Shown piece by piece: positions 45,840 through 58,562 of a stretch of DNA of 64,000 nt; positions within the stretch are counted from its first letter, which is position 1, and every line of letters begins with the position of its first letter. The position numbers and the translations under genes are program-made. The notes beneath the pieces were generated by a model. It had not been told where the DNA came from. It saw only the letters and a program-made list of their open reading frames with translations, and made no database searches. The DNA lies in contig JANUWF010001218.1 of NCBI GenBank assembly GCA_026120185.1, positions 3,224,001 through 3,288,000 of the forward strand, written 5' to 3'. This DNA comes from Voacanga thouarsii (Eukaryota; Streptophyta; Magnoliopsida; Gentianales; Apocynaceae).

Positions 45840-46886
45840 CAATACCTTTTCTTAAAATTTTATGTCACAATAGTATACCTTCTTGCACCATGAAGTCGCA
45901 TTTTTCCCAATTAAACATGAGGTTGGTTTCTTCATACTTTTGAAGCACATTTTCCAAATTGGCCAAACACAAGTCAAAAGAATCACCAAAAACAGAAAAA
46001 TCATCCATAAATACCTTTATAATATCTCTCACAAGTCTTTCAAAAATAGCCATCATACATCTCTAGAAAGTTCCGGGACTATTGCAAAGACCAAATGGCA
46101 TACGTCGATAGGTAAAAGTACCAAAAGGGCATGTAAAAGTGGTATTTTCTTAATCTTCCGGTTTATGAGAATTTGAAAGTATCCGAAAAAGCCATCTAAA
46201 AAATAATAAAACTCATGTCCGGCTAACCTTTCGAACATTTGGTCAATAAAAGGGAGAGGAAAATGGTCCTTTCTAGTTTCTTCATTCAATTTCCTATAAT
46301 CAATACAAGCCCTCCAACCGGTTACCAATCTCATTGGGGTCAACTCATTTTTTTCATTTGGGCTCACGGTCATTCCTCCCTTTTTTGGTATCACTTGTGT
46401 TGGACTAATCCAAATACTATCAGAAATAGGGTAAATGATGTCGGAATCGAGGAGTTTAATCACCTCACCTTTTACCACGTCACTCATGTTTGGGTTCAAC
46501 CTATATTCGGGTTGTACTATGAGCTTGGCTTATTCTTCCAACAAAATTTTGTGAGTACAAAAGAAATGGCTAATTCTCTTAATATCTGTGATTTTTCATG
46601 CTATGACTCCCTTGTATTTTCCCAATAGACTTACCAATTTAGTCTTTTGATCACAAGTAAGGTCTTTTGGTATGATCACGAGCAATTTTTTACCTTATGC
46701 CAAAAATGCATATTCTAAGTGCTCGGGGAGGCCTTTCAAGTTTAATTTCAGTAGTTCCTCAATGGATTACTTTATCCTTCCCAAATAGCCTTCTTTAATC
46801 TTCTCAATTTTTTTTCACTTATGGCCCTCATTTGAATCCTCCAAATATGTAATAGCTTGTTCCATATAGCATTGGATGACTGATCT
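45840..46886 (-). pseudogene. Athila-1 reverse transcriptase
   Basis: Segment 46053-46499 has VIPKKGG, RACIDYRKLNEETRKDHFPL and the FLDGFFGYFQI block with the first catalytic Asp. Segment 45865-46056 carries the FMDDFSVFG box (the YXDD site with Phe) and EKCDFMVQEGI. A frameshift near 46053 separates them and another break lies before 45786. The linker 46500-46886 upstream is recognisable but full of stops. Confidence 0.9.
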
Positions 46887-47630
46887 CTACACAAAGTCAA
46901 AGATAGGTTCATCAAGAATATTAATCCTTAAACAAGAATCATCATAAGAAATAGGATGTTGTATACTTTTATGGATTTTGATAATGACTTCCTCATCCCC
47001 AACCCTAAGTGTCAATTTTCCACTATGAACATCTATTAATGTTTTGGTAGTTGCCAGAAAAGGTCGACTTAGAATTAAAGGAACTTTAGAATCTTCATCC
47101 ATATAAAAAATAACAAATTCCATAGGAAATATAAATCTATCCATCTTAACCAATACATCTTCCACCATTCCCCTAGGATATTTATTAGACCTATCTGTAA
47201 GTTGAATACTCATCCTAGTGGACTTAGGTTCACCTAAGCCTATCTTTTTAAAAGTTTTGTATGTCAAAAGATTAATATTAGCACCTAAGTCCGCTAATGC
47301 ATTACAAAATATAAGAGTCCCAATAAGATAAGGAATAGAAAAACTCCCTAGATCATTTACTTTTTGTGGCAAAGTCCTTTGATCTTGCAGGATAGCCGAG
47401 CACTTTTCATTTAGAACCACAGTGGATAATTCCTCCAACCTCTTTTTGTTAACTAGCATGCTTTTGAGGAATTTTGCATATTTGGGCATGTGTATCAATG
47501 CCTTGCTAAGTGGAATGTTTATGTGCAGTTGTTTGAATATGTCTAAGAACTTGTTAAATTGTGCATTTTTTCTTGCTTTATGTGTGCGAGTGGGATAAGG
47601 TATCAGTGGTTGAAAATCTGCATTTTTAGT
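46887..47630 (-). pseudogene. Athila-1 aspartic protease
   Basis: 203-codon open frame 46887-47498, with broken upstream sequence to 47630. The active-site loop is ALADLGANINLL, with the Asp present and Ala-Ser replaced by Ala-Asn after Gly. VPLILSRPFLATTKTLIDV forms the C-terminal half of the fold. It matches the Athila gag-pol protease, which cleaves the polyprotein. One of the best-preserved reading frames of Athila-1. Confidence 0.9.
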
Positions 47631-47990
47631 TTACTTTTCAAAAGGTTCAATAAGAGGGGTTGGTTCCGGCCCATCTTCTTTAGATTGTACTGGTTCCTTG
47701 TAAGGATCAGGTAGCTCCTTACCACTTCTTAATGTAATGGAAGCTGAATCATATTGCGTTTCTACCCCTAATGGTGACTTTATCACTAAATCCATCAAAA
47801 ACCAAATTTGCCTTTTCATATTTCTAACTATGTCCTTAATTTTGCCAATGTGTCATCTATCTTATGGAAATGTTTAGTTGCATGGGTAACAAATTTTTCT
47901 AACACCCTTTTTAAGGTAATGGAGTAGGATGGTCATGATGTAATCCCTTGAGACATGTTAGGATACTGTCCCATGATCCAATTGGCCATC
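47631..47990 (-). pseudogene. Athila-1 gag C-terminal remnant
   Basis: An open piece 47631-47819 contains ASITLRSGKELPDP, the conserved gag-protease linker of Athila. To the right broken frames show FVTHATKHFHKIDD. The capsid region seen in Athila-2 (19634-20500) is absent: the leader joins almost directly to the gag tail, so most of gag is deleted. Confidence 0.78.
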
Positions 47991-48235
47991 TTACCTATAT
48001 AAAATAACTTGTTAGTACTATATATACATATTACAATATAAAATCAAGTTAGTTAGTTAAGGTACATGTTCACAAATTAAGTTAGAAGCAATTACAACAT
48101 ATAGAGACATTAAAAATACAAGTATACAAGAAAATAAAATATGACACCAATTTATATAAGGAACATATATACATATTTTCATATTAATATATTAACATGG
48201 TTAAATCAAAAAAATTCAAATTTTCATGATATTGT
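47991..48235 (-). other. Athila-1 leader
   Basis: Reverse complement of the leader at 19392-19560; followed by the gag deletion. Confidence 0.8.
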
Positions 48236-48253
48236 TCCCTGGCAACGACGTCA
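48236..48253 (-). promoter_or_regulatory. Athila-1 primer binding site
   Basis: Minus strand TGACGTCGTTGCCAGGGA, a three-mismatch form of the Athila site, six bases from the LTR end. Confidence 0.88.
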
Positions 48254-48259
48254 AAAATT

Positions 48260-49639
48260 TGATGCGTAAATTTTGGGTGTATAAAAATCATCAAATTTAA
48301 ATCCATCACTTAATCAAGTTTTAATTAAAACTTTAATCCCAAAATACATATACGAGCAAGTATACTCATCGCAAGCATAGCATAGGGAATTAACGAGTAT
48401 CGATCCTCAAATGGACAAGTACACACTAATCACTTTTCACTCATTATTTAACCGACCCAATAAAGTGAGAAAATAAGAAGAAAAAATATATACAATTCAA
48501 GGATGTAGGAATATTCAATTTAAACAATTATCTTAGAAAACATGATAATGAACCAATTAGCAATTCTCTCAATTAATTATCATCTTGGCATCATGAAGGA
48601 ATATAAAGTAAAATTCAATCGTTTTCCAAGTATGAATCTACTTAAATAAATTCCACTTCGTTTTTCAATCCATAGAATTACTATCTTTTGATTAATATTA
48701 GCAGATTTTTCAATCAAGCTAACATAATCAAAACATGCATTAAACTCAATTTTTTATAAACATGAAATTAGCTAATGACCCTTTGCCCGAGGTGAAATCA
48801 ACTAATCTTTGATTACTTAGTTCTATAATCTTAACTTTGTCGTCCAAGCCCATTAAGATTTAACAAATTCGAAATCAATGCAATGAAACTCCTAACATCG
48901 TTTTACAAGTCAATTAGAAGAACTCGCATTAATAACCAATGATAACAAGTGATCAAATAACTAAATCAACATAAAACCATGAATCTAAAATAATGTTAAA
49001 TTACAATAAAAATATTGAATACACTATTGTTTAAGGAAAAGAAAACAAAGATAAAAAAAGTACTCATAGACAAGCTTCTTTCTTCTCATTTGAAGAGTCT
49101 TTTGAACAACATTCCTTAATTTGGTGAATTCCTCCTTCAATGAGTGTTTGGGAATTTTTGCTCTTGGATCCACGTGCCCCCTTATTTCTTGTGTTTTCTC
49201 TTACTTTTATAGACCTCTTGGATGTTAAATTCGTGGTTTGGAAATTCTTGACCGAGTAGGATTTGGAAAATACCAAAATCATTGAAAATTTTCTAAATTT
49301 GTGCACAGAATATTCATCTTCCAGAGCGAACCTGACACTGGATCCAGTCGACCCACCTGGCACCAAGTCTGTTCTGTTCTTTTTCTAAGTTTTTGATCTG
49401 TTTTCTCTGCTTGACCAGAATGGACCGGCGCCTGGTCCATTGGTTGGGCCTGATGCTAGGTACATTCTGGAATTCCTTTGATTTTACTCGAATTTAACTC
49501 AAATCTACGCAAATTTGCCAAAAATACTTTCTACAAGCAAAATACCAAATAGGAAGGAATATGCCTAGTTATTACAACAAATGTATCTCAAAATAATCTC
49601 CAATAATTAGGAAAATAATGATGATTTTGGGCCCTATCA
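48260..49639 (-). repeat. Athila-1 5' LTR (1380 bp)
   Basis: Minus strand begins TGATAGGGCCC and ends TTTACGCATCA. Colinear with 11968-13396. ORF 49064-49366 is LTR sequence shared by all copies. Confidence 0.93.
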
Positions 49640-49835
49640 AGCATTAAGGTTGAAGTTGTACTTGATCAATCATCACTTTAGATTCCATTTCCTTAAGAGC
49701 TGCTTAGCAACCTTATTTGTTTGCCTTGAAAGAATTGGGGTCAAACATGTCCTATCCACATGTAAGTCACATAAGTTAGTCCTCATCAATGTTTGTCATA
49801 AGTCAAAACACAGGAGAATGCTCTTAGAGCTAACA
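49640..49835 (-). repeat. SIRE-2 3' LTR, upstream piece
   Basis: Minus strand begins TGTTAGCTCTAAGAGC and matches the first 196 bp of the SIRE-1 LTRs, stopping at the Athila-1 target site. Confidence 0.94.
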
Positions 49836-51263
49836 ATCTCTCCGTTTCTGAGTGATGACAAATTTGATGGGATTGTGATATAAAAATAATAACATGTACA
49901 GTACGGACATGTCAGACGAGAGAAATAAGAATATTTTTCATTGAATTGCAATCTCTCATTTTAGGACTCGAAGAGTTCTTATGGGATTAAGATAGAAAAT
50001 TTAAAACATGTACTCATAAATATGGCTTAATGAGCCTATAGCCTAACCTACCGTTTTATCCTTCTTCTTTCCATCACATGACTATTCCACAAGAGAATAG
50101 TTGTAATTAGAAAAAAAAAATGTATAGATATGTACACAAGGAGGTATAGAATATAGATCATAAGATGTAATACTCCCCCTCAATATGTGCATATATGAAC
50201 AAGAGATGTAGAGCTATGAAGTGCATTTTAAGAGTAAGACTGGATTCAGAAAATTTGGACTTCCAAAACGTGCATTTAAAATAGGAGAAGCGAGACATCT
50301 TTGAAAAGGACATTTTTTAGACTTAAGGTTTTAGATTTGCAAAATATATATCCAAAATAGGGTAACATTAGATAGAAAATAGCCTTTTAAGAACTCAGTT
50401 TTGGACTGAAAAATTGCGAGTCCAAAACTCCCCCCATGAATGTGTAGGGTAAAAAGAAGAGTGAAATTTCACACTGATAGGTCAGAGGTTTTTAACCCAG
50501 CACAGTTTTCTCAAGATATTTCAGACACGAGGAATTTTTTGAGCAACTAAAAAATATAAATATCCTCATTATCTAAAAAAGAATGCATATCACGACCGTA
50601 GTTTAAACAAATCATTCTACCAACCAAATTTCAACTAGCTAGAATGCACAATAAACTTGTACACACTTCAATCTACTTTGTTCATAAAAACATCAACATC
50701 TCAACATAGTTTTCATCAAATCACCCATATTTTCACAATTCGTATTTTAAAAATATGATCATAAATGGACACACAATCCATAACTAATTTTTGTAGACCG
50801 CATTTTTAAACTATGATCATAAATAGACACACAATCCATAACTAATTTTCGTAGACCAATATACATCCAGTTTATATTTATAATATTCACAATTCATAGC
50901 ATCACACAATCTATATATCCATTCATATTATCCACCGCATCACAACATTCAAATCATCCACCACATCACAATCTCATCTCCCAACAAACAAATCTCATCA
51001 CAGTCTCCCAAACATTAGCTCCATATTTTCTCCCCTTTGTCATCAATAAAAAAGAAGAAGTAGAGAATAAGGAGAATAAAGATATCAAATAGAGGATGTA
51101 TGGACAAGAAGAGATACATATTTTGCAGATAGATCAATAGAAAATGCAGAATTTAAATTGTTCAAATACTAGTGCAGAAATTATAAAAGTGATTGTTAAT
51201 AGAAAAGCAATAAAAAGTGTTCAAGCAAAAGAAGTCTTGTAAGAAGTCCACAGAAGTGGTTAG
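49836..51263 (-). other. SIRE-2 3' region with polypurine tracts
   Basis: Minus-strand purine tracts: AAACGGAGAGAT touching the LTR (near 49836-49847), GAGGGGGAGTA near 50173, GGGGGGAG near 50431 and AAAGGGGAGAAA near 51030. These match the SIRE-1 series. A roughly 60 bp tandem duplication (atgatcataaatrgacacacaatcc) lies at 50752-50852. Confidence 0.8.
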
Positions 51264-52930
51264 TCAGAAAATGTGAATGGTTGCTGACTTAGTCCCGACA
51301 CTCTTTTTGGAGTGCTGCCCAGCAATGCGACTGGACTTCCTTTTGACCACCATATGTTTCTGCCTTTTACCAGATGAGCTACCAGCTATTGCCAGTTTGG
51401 GAGGAGGTACTATGGTAGAGGCAGGTGGTGATGACTTTTCCTTACGCATGGGTGTTTGCCTTCCTTGTTCATGCTCCTCAGATGTCTGCTGTTGACCAAA
51501 GTCTTAGTCTTTTAATTGCTCTTCAATCTGAGTGGCTTTCATTTCTTCATCCTTCTTCTCCTTCACTGCATCTTGTTCATTATCATTTTCTTCCTCTAGG
51601 AAAATTTGTTCTTCAATCACTTGTTCTCCAGATGGTACTAATTTATCAGGCATGGTTGCATCCTTTTGATCATTCTCTTCCATAGGAGTTAGCCTGTTCC
51701 CAAAATTCTGAATTTCTGAAGTGAAGCTGTCTACCTTAATAGCTAACAAATTTATGGCTTCCAAAATGCTCTGACTGATGCCTGTGTTATAATTTTCTGT
51801 TTTCCCTTGCTAGAGGACTCTTTTTGAGTTTTTATATCAACCGTTCTTTTTGTTCTTGCAGGTTAAGCAGTTGCTTTTCCTTTCCCCTTGATTTTTAACA
51901 CCTTTTTTTTTTTCTTCCTCTGTAACATCTCTAAGTAAAACCCATGCCCTATTCATTTGCACAAAGCCCATTCTTTTGAAAAATTCCATGTTATACATAT
52001 TTGTCTTCATCTGACCAAGCCCACACTTATTTAAATCTACATTGAAGTGCCTAAATACTTTGGTCAAAAGATTACCATATGGAAGTGCCTTATGAGATGT
52101 GTTTCTTGACTGCATTATCAATTTTACTACAAAAAATTCAAAGCTGATTTGTCGACCTTCAGAAAAAGCCAACATTAGTATCATTTGTATGATACTTATT
52201 GAAAGCTTAGGGCAACTATGGTCGACACCATAGGGTGTAAAACTCTTCTAATACCATTTAGCCATTTTGTATTTCTATCACCCGAGTTCTTTAAACTCTT
52301 CCTACCAGTAAATCTTTCATTAAATCTTCCTAAATAAAACATGTCTGTCCCTTCAGGAAACTTGTTCATATAAAAAAACTGAATCCCTCCATCTCCCTCT
52401 CCAAAAATTTGGTTTAACAATCGATGATCAAATTCTAAATTCACAGATCCTACTATGGTGCTATACTATTGCACCATGAACCCTCCTCCAAACTCCAATC
52501 TCTTCAAGTCGTCCCTTTTTTAGATTTGCATAAAACTCCCAAACTAGCGGGATGTATAGCTTCCCATCAATTGTCAGTAAGGCTTTCCAACCTAGATTTT
52601 TGAACATATTTAGAATATCAGAGAAATTTAAGTATCTTCTAGCATCAACTCGATATCCTAAAACCATAGTTCTATTCCTAGATAGCCAATCATTAAAATC
52701 AAACTCACATTTTTTATCAAGAAAGCGATGTACCTAGGTTTAAGAGCTTTCTGGTGCAGTATGCTTTGTAGATGAGTTAGATTGTGGGGCTTCCTCAGCA
52801 ATTTTCTTTTCTTTCTGCTTGGTGTCTGATGGTGCAATAGTTTTTATCTTAGCCGCTATTTTGGTTTTCTTCTCCATCTTGGTCTTTTTCACGGCTCATT
52901 TGTCAAATTTTACTGCTTTTGTCATAGCAG
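51264..52930 (-). pseudogene. SIRE-2 env-like ORF, downstream full-type copy
   Basis: Read from 52930: Lys-rich N-terminus, VLGYRVDARRYLNFSDILNM, EFYANLKKGRLEE, NLEFDHRLLNQIFG, LNGIRRVLHPMVSTI, a coiled-coil/Glu-rich section (51504-51764) and the basic tail KRKSSRIAGQHSKKSVG ending near 51264. Several frameshifts (near 52450, 52190, 51830 and 51450) and a 15-20 bp deletion near 52200 relative to the other copy. Its N-terminal two-thirds belong to the tandem duplication. Confidence 0.82.
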
Positions 52931-54074
52931 AAGCGAAGAGAAGATGAAGGATTTTTGGTTTAGTTTGGGAGAAGATGAAGTTAAAATTTTGAGAGAGGCA
53001 GAGAGAGCAATGATGGTTTCGAATTTCTAGGAGAGAGAAAGAGATAGCTTTTTGAGATTTTCTAGGTTCTAGAGAAGATAAGTACAATCAAGTACTTTAC
53101 ATCAGAGACTTTTCATTAGAGGTAGAGAATTGATATATTTTTGAAACATGCACGAATGTTTGAAAATTTGAAAAGTCACTTCTGGACTTATGTTTTACTC
53201 TTCCCGAATAACAAAAAAAATGGACTTTTTGTTTCCTACAGGTTGAGCAGTTGCTTTTCCTTTCCCTTTTATTTTAACACCTTTTCTTTTTCTTCCTCCG
53301 TTAGATATTTGAGTAAAACCCATTCCCTATTCACTTGAACAAAGCCTATTCTTTTGAAAGATTCCCTGTTATACATATTTGTTTTCATCTGACCAAGCCC
53401 ACACTTATTTAAATCCACATTGAAGTGCCTAAATACTTTTGTCAAAAGATTACCATACGGAAGTGCCTTATGAGATGTGTTTCTTGACTGCATCATCAAT
53501 TTTACTGTAAAAAATTCAAAGCTGATTTGTCGACCTTTAGAAAAAGCCAACATTAGTATCATTTGTATGATACTTACTGAAGTTTTATGCCCAAAGCTTG
53601 GGGCAACTATGGTCGACACCATATAGTGCAAAACTCTTCCAATACCATTTAGCCATTTTGTATTTTTATCGCCCGAGTTCTTGAAACTCTTCCCACCAAT
53701 AAATCTTTCATTAAATCTTCCTAAATAAAAAATGTCTATCCCTTCAGGAAACTTGTTCATATAAAAAAACTGAATCCCTCCATCTCTTACTCCAAAAATT
53801 CAGTCTAACAATCGATGATCAAATTCTAAATTCACAGATCCTACTCTGGTGCTATACTATTGCACCATAAACCCTCCTCCAAACTCCAATCTCTTCAAGT
53901 CGTCCCTTTTTTAGATTTGCATAGAACTCCCAAACTAACGGATGTATAACTTCTCATCAACTGTCAGTAAAGCTTCCCAACCCAGATTTTTGAACATATT
54001 CAGAATATCAGAGAAATTTAAGAATCCCCCATCATCAACCCGATATCCCAAAACCGCAGTACTATTCCTAGATA

Positions 54075-56382
54075 TATAACACCCCACTACCTAGGCCTGA
54101 CAGGGTCGGGGATGTCGCCTCGTCCAAAGGACAAGTGGTCTTTATAATTAGGTCACACAATCAAAATAATAGAATAAAAATAATATTTTAAACTTAAAAT
54201 TTATTACAAACTAAGAATTCGAAATAAATCCATAAATAAAATTATCCACTCTCAACTCCCAAAGCATTACACAAAATAAATATTAGAAAACTCTTCCAAG
54301 GCAGGCTACAACTAGCTACTCATCCCCACAGCAGGATCGACCTGAAATCATGATAAAAAGGGTGATGAGATAAAAATCTCAGTAAGTCCGTGTGTACTTT
54401 GAGTGTTCAGTGAAAACAGTTCTTGAATGCAAAGTGTGAAACCTTCGTAAGAGAAATATTGGCAAGCAATAAATAATAGTCAAAATCAAGAGTGGTGTTT
54501 TGGCTTTTCTAACCATACATGTTCAATAAAATCAACCACTCAAAAAGGTGATCATGGGTTACCACACGTTGGGCCCCATAACCAGTCAGAATGCCACACT
54601 TTGTGCAGACTGACAAAAAGTAGGTGATCGGGCTACCGGGTAAGATACTCCTCATTCTCTATACCCAAACAAAATCGGTTGTCCATTCCGGCAACACACA
54701 ATCACTTGAATGAAAACTGTTAGCTCGAACTGGCACGACTTACTGGACTGGCATCTCATCCGGGAAGGATCACCTCTTAGAGGTGGCCACCTACTAAGAG
54801 ACTTACCCTAACCCTTCAAAGACTAGTCCTAGCAGTCCACCTTTATTGAGTACCCAACATAACTTACCCCACTTGGGAAAAAATGAAATAAACATAGCTC
54901 CTCTTTGGAATGGCAATTAAGGATTTTCGAAGTTTGAGACAAAGTTGGCTTTAGAAAGGGTTTTAAGTTTGGGTAAAACTGTTTATTGATTTTCAAATAA
55001 TTTGTTTGCTTGAAATAAGAAAGGAAATAATCCTTAATTGCCTTTACAGAAATGAGTGACCACGCACTCCACAATTGGCTTGCCATAGAACCATTTTGCA
55101 TCAATCAGATTTTATGTAGGAGCTTACCTGATCCTTAGCTTGAGATAAAATTAAGGTATTCAACAGCTGACCTAACCTCGCCTGGGGTAAATATAAGCCA
55201 TAATTAAACTCAAGCTAAAATTCACTTTCACAAATAAAACTAGCTAAACTTACTACAATCATGATCCTAGTGTCCCAAGCTTTAAGTCTAGATAATAAAT
55301 AAAGGGTTTATAAGCTAAGTCTAATTTGATAGTTAAAATAATTAGTGTTTTACGAAATAGGTACTAATAAGTTGAAGGTTTAAATTTTGTTAAAAATAAA
55401 TTAGAGTTTATTTGATGAAGATTCCTAGGTGGTATTAGGTAAAATAATGATTTATTAATAATTAATTGTTAGAAAATAATTGATAACTAAAATTAATTGC
55501 AAGTAAATTTTAATAGGTTTTGATTAAAAGATAATAATTGAAAGATAATAAATTTTAATGGTATTTATGAATATAAGACTCACAAAATTAATATTTTACT
55601 TATTATGATTATTTATATAAAAGGCTTTATTTGATATTATTATTATATATAATATCTATATATTTTATTTATGTAATAAAAGCTATCATTTATTTGACTA
55701 AAATATCAATATTTTATGTAAAAGACCAAATCCACATTTTCTAGGGTTTTCGAGATCTACTAGCGAAAATTATAATATTAATCATTTTATTGATGAAATA
55801 AAATTAGCTTAGGGACAACTAGGTCACGATCATATTTCCACTTGCTAATCACAATTATGAACATATACTCCACTTCAATTCATCAAATCATCCAAATCAT
55901 GAATAAAGGCATAGATCTAAATTTACCACGATATGATCCAACATCTACTTGCATAAACATACTCATGGCTTTAACAATCATACTTGAATATAAATCTTAT
56001 TCACCAAAGGTGACATAATCTCTAACATGCTTGAACACAAATACCACTCATGACATGGAGACATGCTCTAAACCCTAAAAATATCATACAATCAACCAAG
56101 ACAATCAACTCATGCATCAATCCCATCTCCATCATATACACACATTTATTCATGCTTCAATCTCAACTCATCACAGCAATACATGCTCAAACCTCAAACA
56201 TAATCCATCTCCTTTCAATATCACCCTAGAGACATGAATCTAGAATTTAAAAAGAGAGTTGAAGGGGCTTACTTGATTGATGAGTACCTTGGAGGAGTTT
56301 CGAATGGATCTCAACTCCTAGTAGACTAGATCCGTCCAAGAGAGATGAAGAAAACATGGCCATGGTTGAAGTCACCATTCGG

Positions 56383-56418
<36 letters not shown>

Positions 56419-58350
56419 AGAAGAAGAGAGTCCATTAGTATGATTATACACATATATGTTCATTAGAGGTTGAAGATTAGTGAAGATGAAATTGATTGAA
56501 CAAGCTTACCTTGAAGGTGTTCTTGAGCCTTCACGAAAAATATTGGTTTCGATCCAAATGAGAGAGTTGGATTTTGGAGTTTGATGTTAAAAGTGGTATG
56601 AAAGGATTCATGGCAGTGAGTAGGTGAAATCTGAAATTGTTTTGAAGATTGAAGTGGTTTTAGTGGCCTTAGGCGAGAGAAGGTGAGTAGGTGTCCTTGG
56701 TGTTCTTGAAGGTTGAAGAGAATGGAGAGAGTTTGATTGAAGCTGCAGAAATTCTGTGGGAAGGAAGTGGCCGAATTGTTTGAGAGATTTTAGCAACTGA
56801 ATTTCTGGTTTGATAGGAAAAGGAAAGGCTGGTTGTTTGAAATCCTAAAAGAATATTTTAGAGATCAAATTTGGAAACAAAATATGGCAGAAAATCTTTG
56901 ATCAATGGAGAGGTTTTTGGAAGCTGTAATGGCCGACTGTTGGCTAGGGATTCTGCTGGAATGAAAGCTGTTTGAAGCAGCTTAATGGTGGCCGAAAAGA
57001 GGGAGTACAATGGTGAAGGAAGGTCTGGTTGTTTAAGGGATGTTTTATAGAAGTTTACTAAATTAGGATTGCTAGAATTTTAGTCTTCAATCTAGGCTTG
57101 ATTGGAGTAATTGTCGGAGATATTTTAGGGGCAGCCATGACTGGTTTTTCGAGCAGAAGGTTGGGGAAGACAATGGAGTTTAGTTCATGGCTGTTCAAGA
57201 GAAGTTTGAACTGAAAGATGAGTGAGTTTCGGTCAGGGCTGAAGAAGGAAACAAAGCTGGAAAAATTTCTGTACAAGATTTCGCAAGTCGCTGGAATTTT
57301 CTGAGTAGCTTTTGCTGCCATTTTCCAGTCAGTTTGCAGAGGGTTTGAAGGGGATTTCAGAGGTCTTTCAAGGCTGGTTTCCAGCCTTCTTTATGGAGAA
57401 AAAACGTGGTTAAGGTGTTGGGAGAAAATTGGAAGAAAACAACTTAGTTTAAACTCACCTAAGTTGCGTGCCCAGAAAATTTTCTGGTTTTGGACAGCAT
57501 TTGTGCAGTCCGAATTTAGCCATAAAATTTCAGATTCCAAGCTGGTCAAGAGAGCTATTTTCTGGCAGCATTTGGGAAGGAATGATGGCTGAAAATTCGA
57601 CACCTTGAATGCACAAGAAGCTGGAAAAATTTCAGATTACTTCATGAAGAAAATGAACATGGCTAGAGTGGGGTTTTGAAGGTTCAACCATGGAGTTTAA
57701 TCTCTTGGGAACCTTCCCCAACTCCTACACATTTTCGGTCCATAAGATCTTACACTTAGACATTTTTGAACCTTTAAAGTCACAGCACTTTACTGAAATT
57801 TTCTGGAATGAAATTGGCTAGAACAAATTGACCAACCTAATGAATTAAGAAGTAGGAAAAACTAAGGATCAAGAAGGGTATGAATTCCCTTGGGAATTTT
57901 TGTAGGGCATAATAGTAGGATTAGGATACTTCTATCAGGCCTCTCCTAGGACATCACCTCTACTCTTCTCTAAAGCACACAAGACCGAAAATACAACATT
58001 TCCAAACAAAAATAAAATTTTATCATGCTAAAGCTCCAATGATGGAATTTGAACCCAAGACCTCAAGAATTAATTCTAAAGCTCTAACCACTAAACCACA
58101 ACAACTCTTGTTCTTATTTTCTCTCCAAAATATTTTTTCTATTTAATCCTCAAGCTATCTCCCTATTTTCACCTCAAGCAAAAATTACCATTTTGCCATT
58201 CTTACTCAATAAATATAATTAAGCCATCGGGACTATAAAACACAAATCTAAAGCACATAAAATCATATAAAAATATATTTAAACATGCAAATAAATATGA
58301 TATGCATCCAACTCCCTTACTCTATGGTTGGTTTCAACTAGGGTTTCACA
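54075..58350 (+). mobile_element. 4.3 kb LTR-like element, copy 2 (4276 bp)
   Basis: Starts tataacaccccac, ends gggtttcaca, flanked by perfect duplication AGATA (54070-54074 and 58351-58355). The empty site is at 52675-52690 in the duplicated env-like copy. Whole-length match to copy 1 without the solo LTR. Minus-strand ORFs (56608-56796, 57058-57321, 57391-57603) partly recur in copy 1 but show no known domain. Confidence 0.88.
58032..58108 (-). other. tRNA-like sequence with A and B boxes
   Basis: Minus strand TGGTTTAGTGGTTAGAGC (A box, 58081-58098) and GGTTCAAATTCC (B box, 58044-58055) with tRNA spacing. Acceptor arms do not pair well, so it is a tRNA-derived relic or SINE head rather than a working tRNA gene. 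Confidence 0.6.
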
Positions 58351-58562
58351 AGATAGCCAATCATTAAAATCAAACTCGCATTTTTTATTAAGAAAGTGGG
58401 GTACCTAGGTTTAAGAGCTTTCTGGTGCAGTATACTTTGTTGATGAGTTAGATCGTGAGGCTTCCTCAGCGATTTCTTTTCTTTCTGCTTGGTGTCCGGT
58501 GGTACAACATCTTTTGTCTTAGTCGCTGCTTTGGTTTTCTTTTCCATCTTGGTCTTTTTCAC

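Larger units (their letters stand above)
11968..49639 (-). mobile_element. Athila-1: Ty3/gypsy Athila-type element with nested insertions
   Basis: A 5' LTR (48260-49639) and 3' LTR (11968-13396) in the same minus orientation flank it. SIRE LTR sequence on the two sides joins perfectly in register once Athila-1 is removed: 196 bp on one side plus the remaining 1.1 kb on the other equals a full SIRE LTR. Flanking 5-mers read GAGCT and ATGCT on the minus strand, a mutated target-site duplication. Own content: primer binding site, a short gag remnant, protease, RT, RNase H and integrase, then directly the 3' non-coding region. Integrase is split by Athila-2; the 3' region by a Helitron. Confidence 0.9.
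53241..58562 (-). pseudogene. SIRE-2 env-like ORF, truncated upstream copy with insertion
   Basis: N-terminus at 58338-58562 (MKKTKMEKKTKAATKTK), interrupted by the 4.3 kb element at 54075-58350, then central domain from 54074 to 53241. The 163-codon open piece 53269-53760 has MNKFPEGIDIFYLGRFNERF, LNGIGRVLHYMVSTI and YGNLLTKVFRHFNVD. It stops near the duplication junction, so it lacks the coiled coil and basic tail. Confidence 0.82.

Noticed and set aside
58032..58108. Functional tRNA gene
   Set aside because: A and B boxes are good but the acceptor and anticodon stems do not pair and the copy at 44035 has decayed; kept as a tRNA-like relic.
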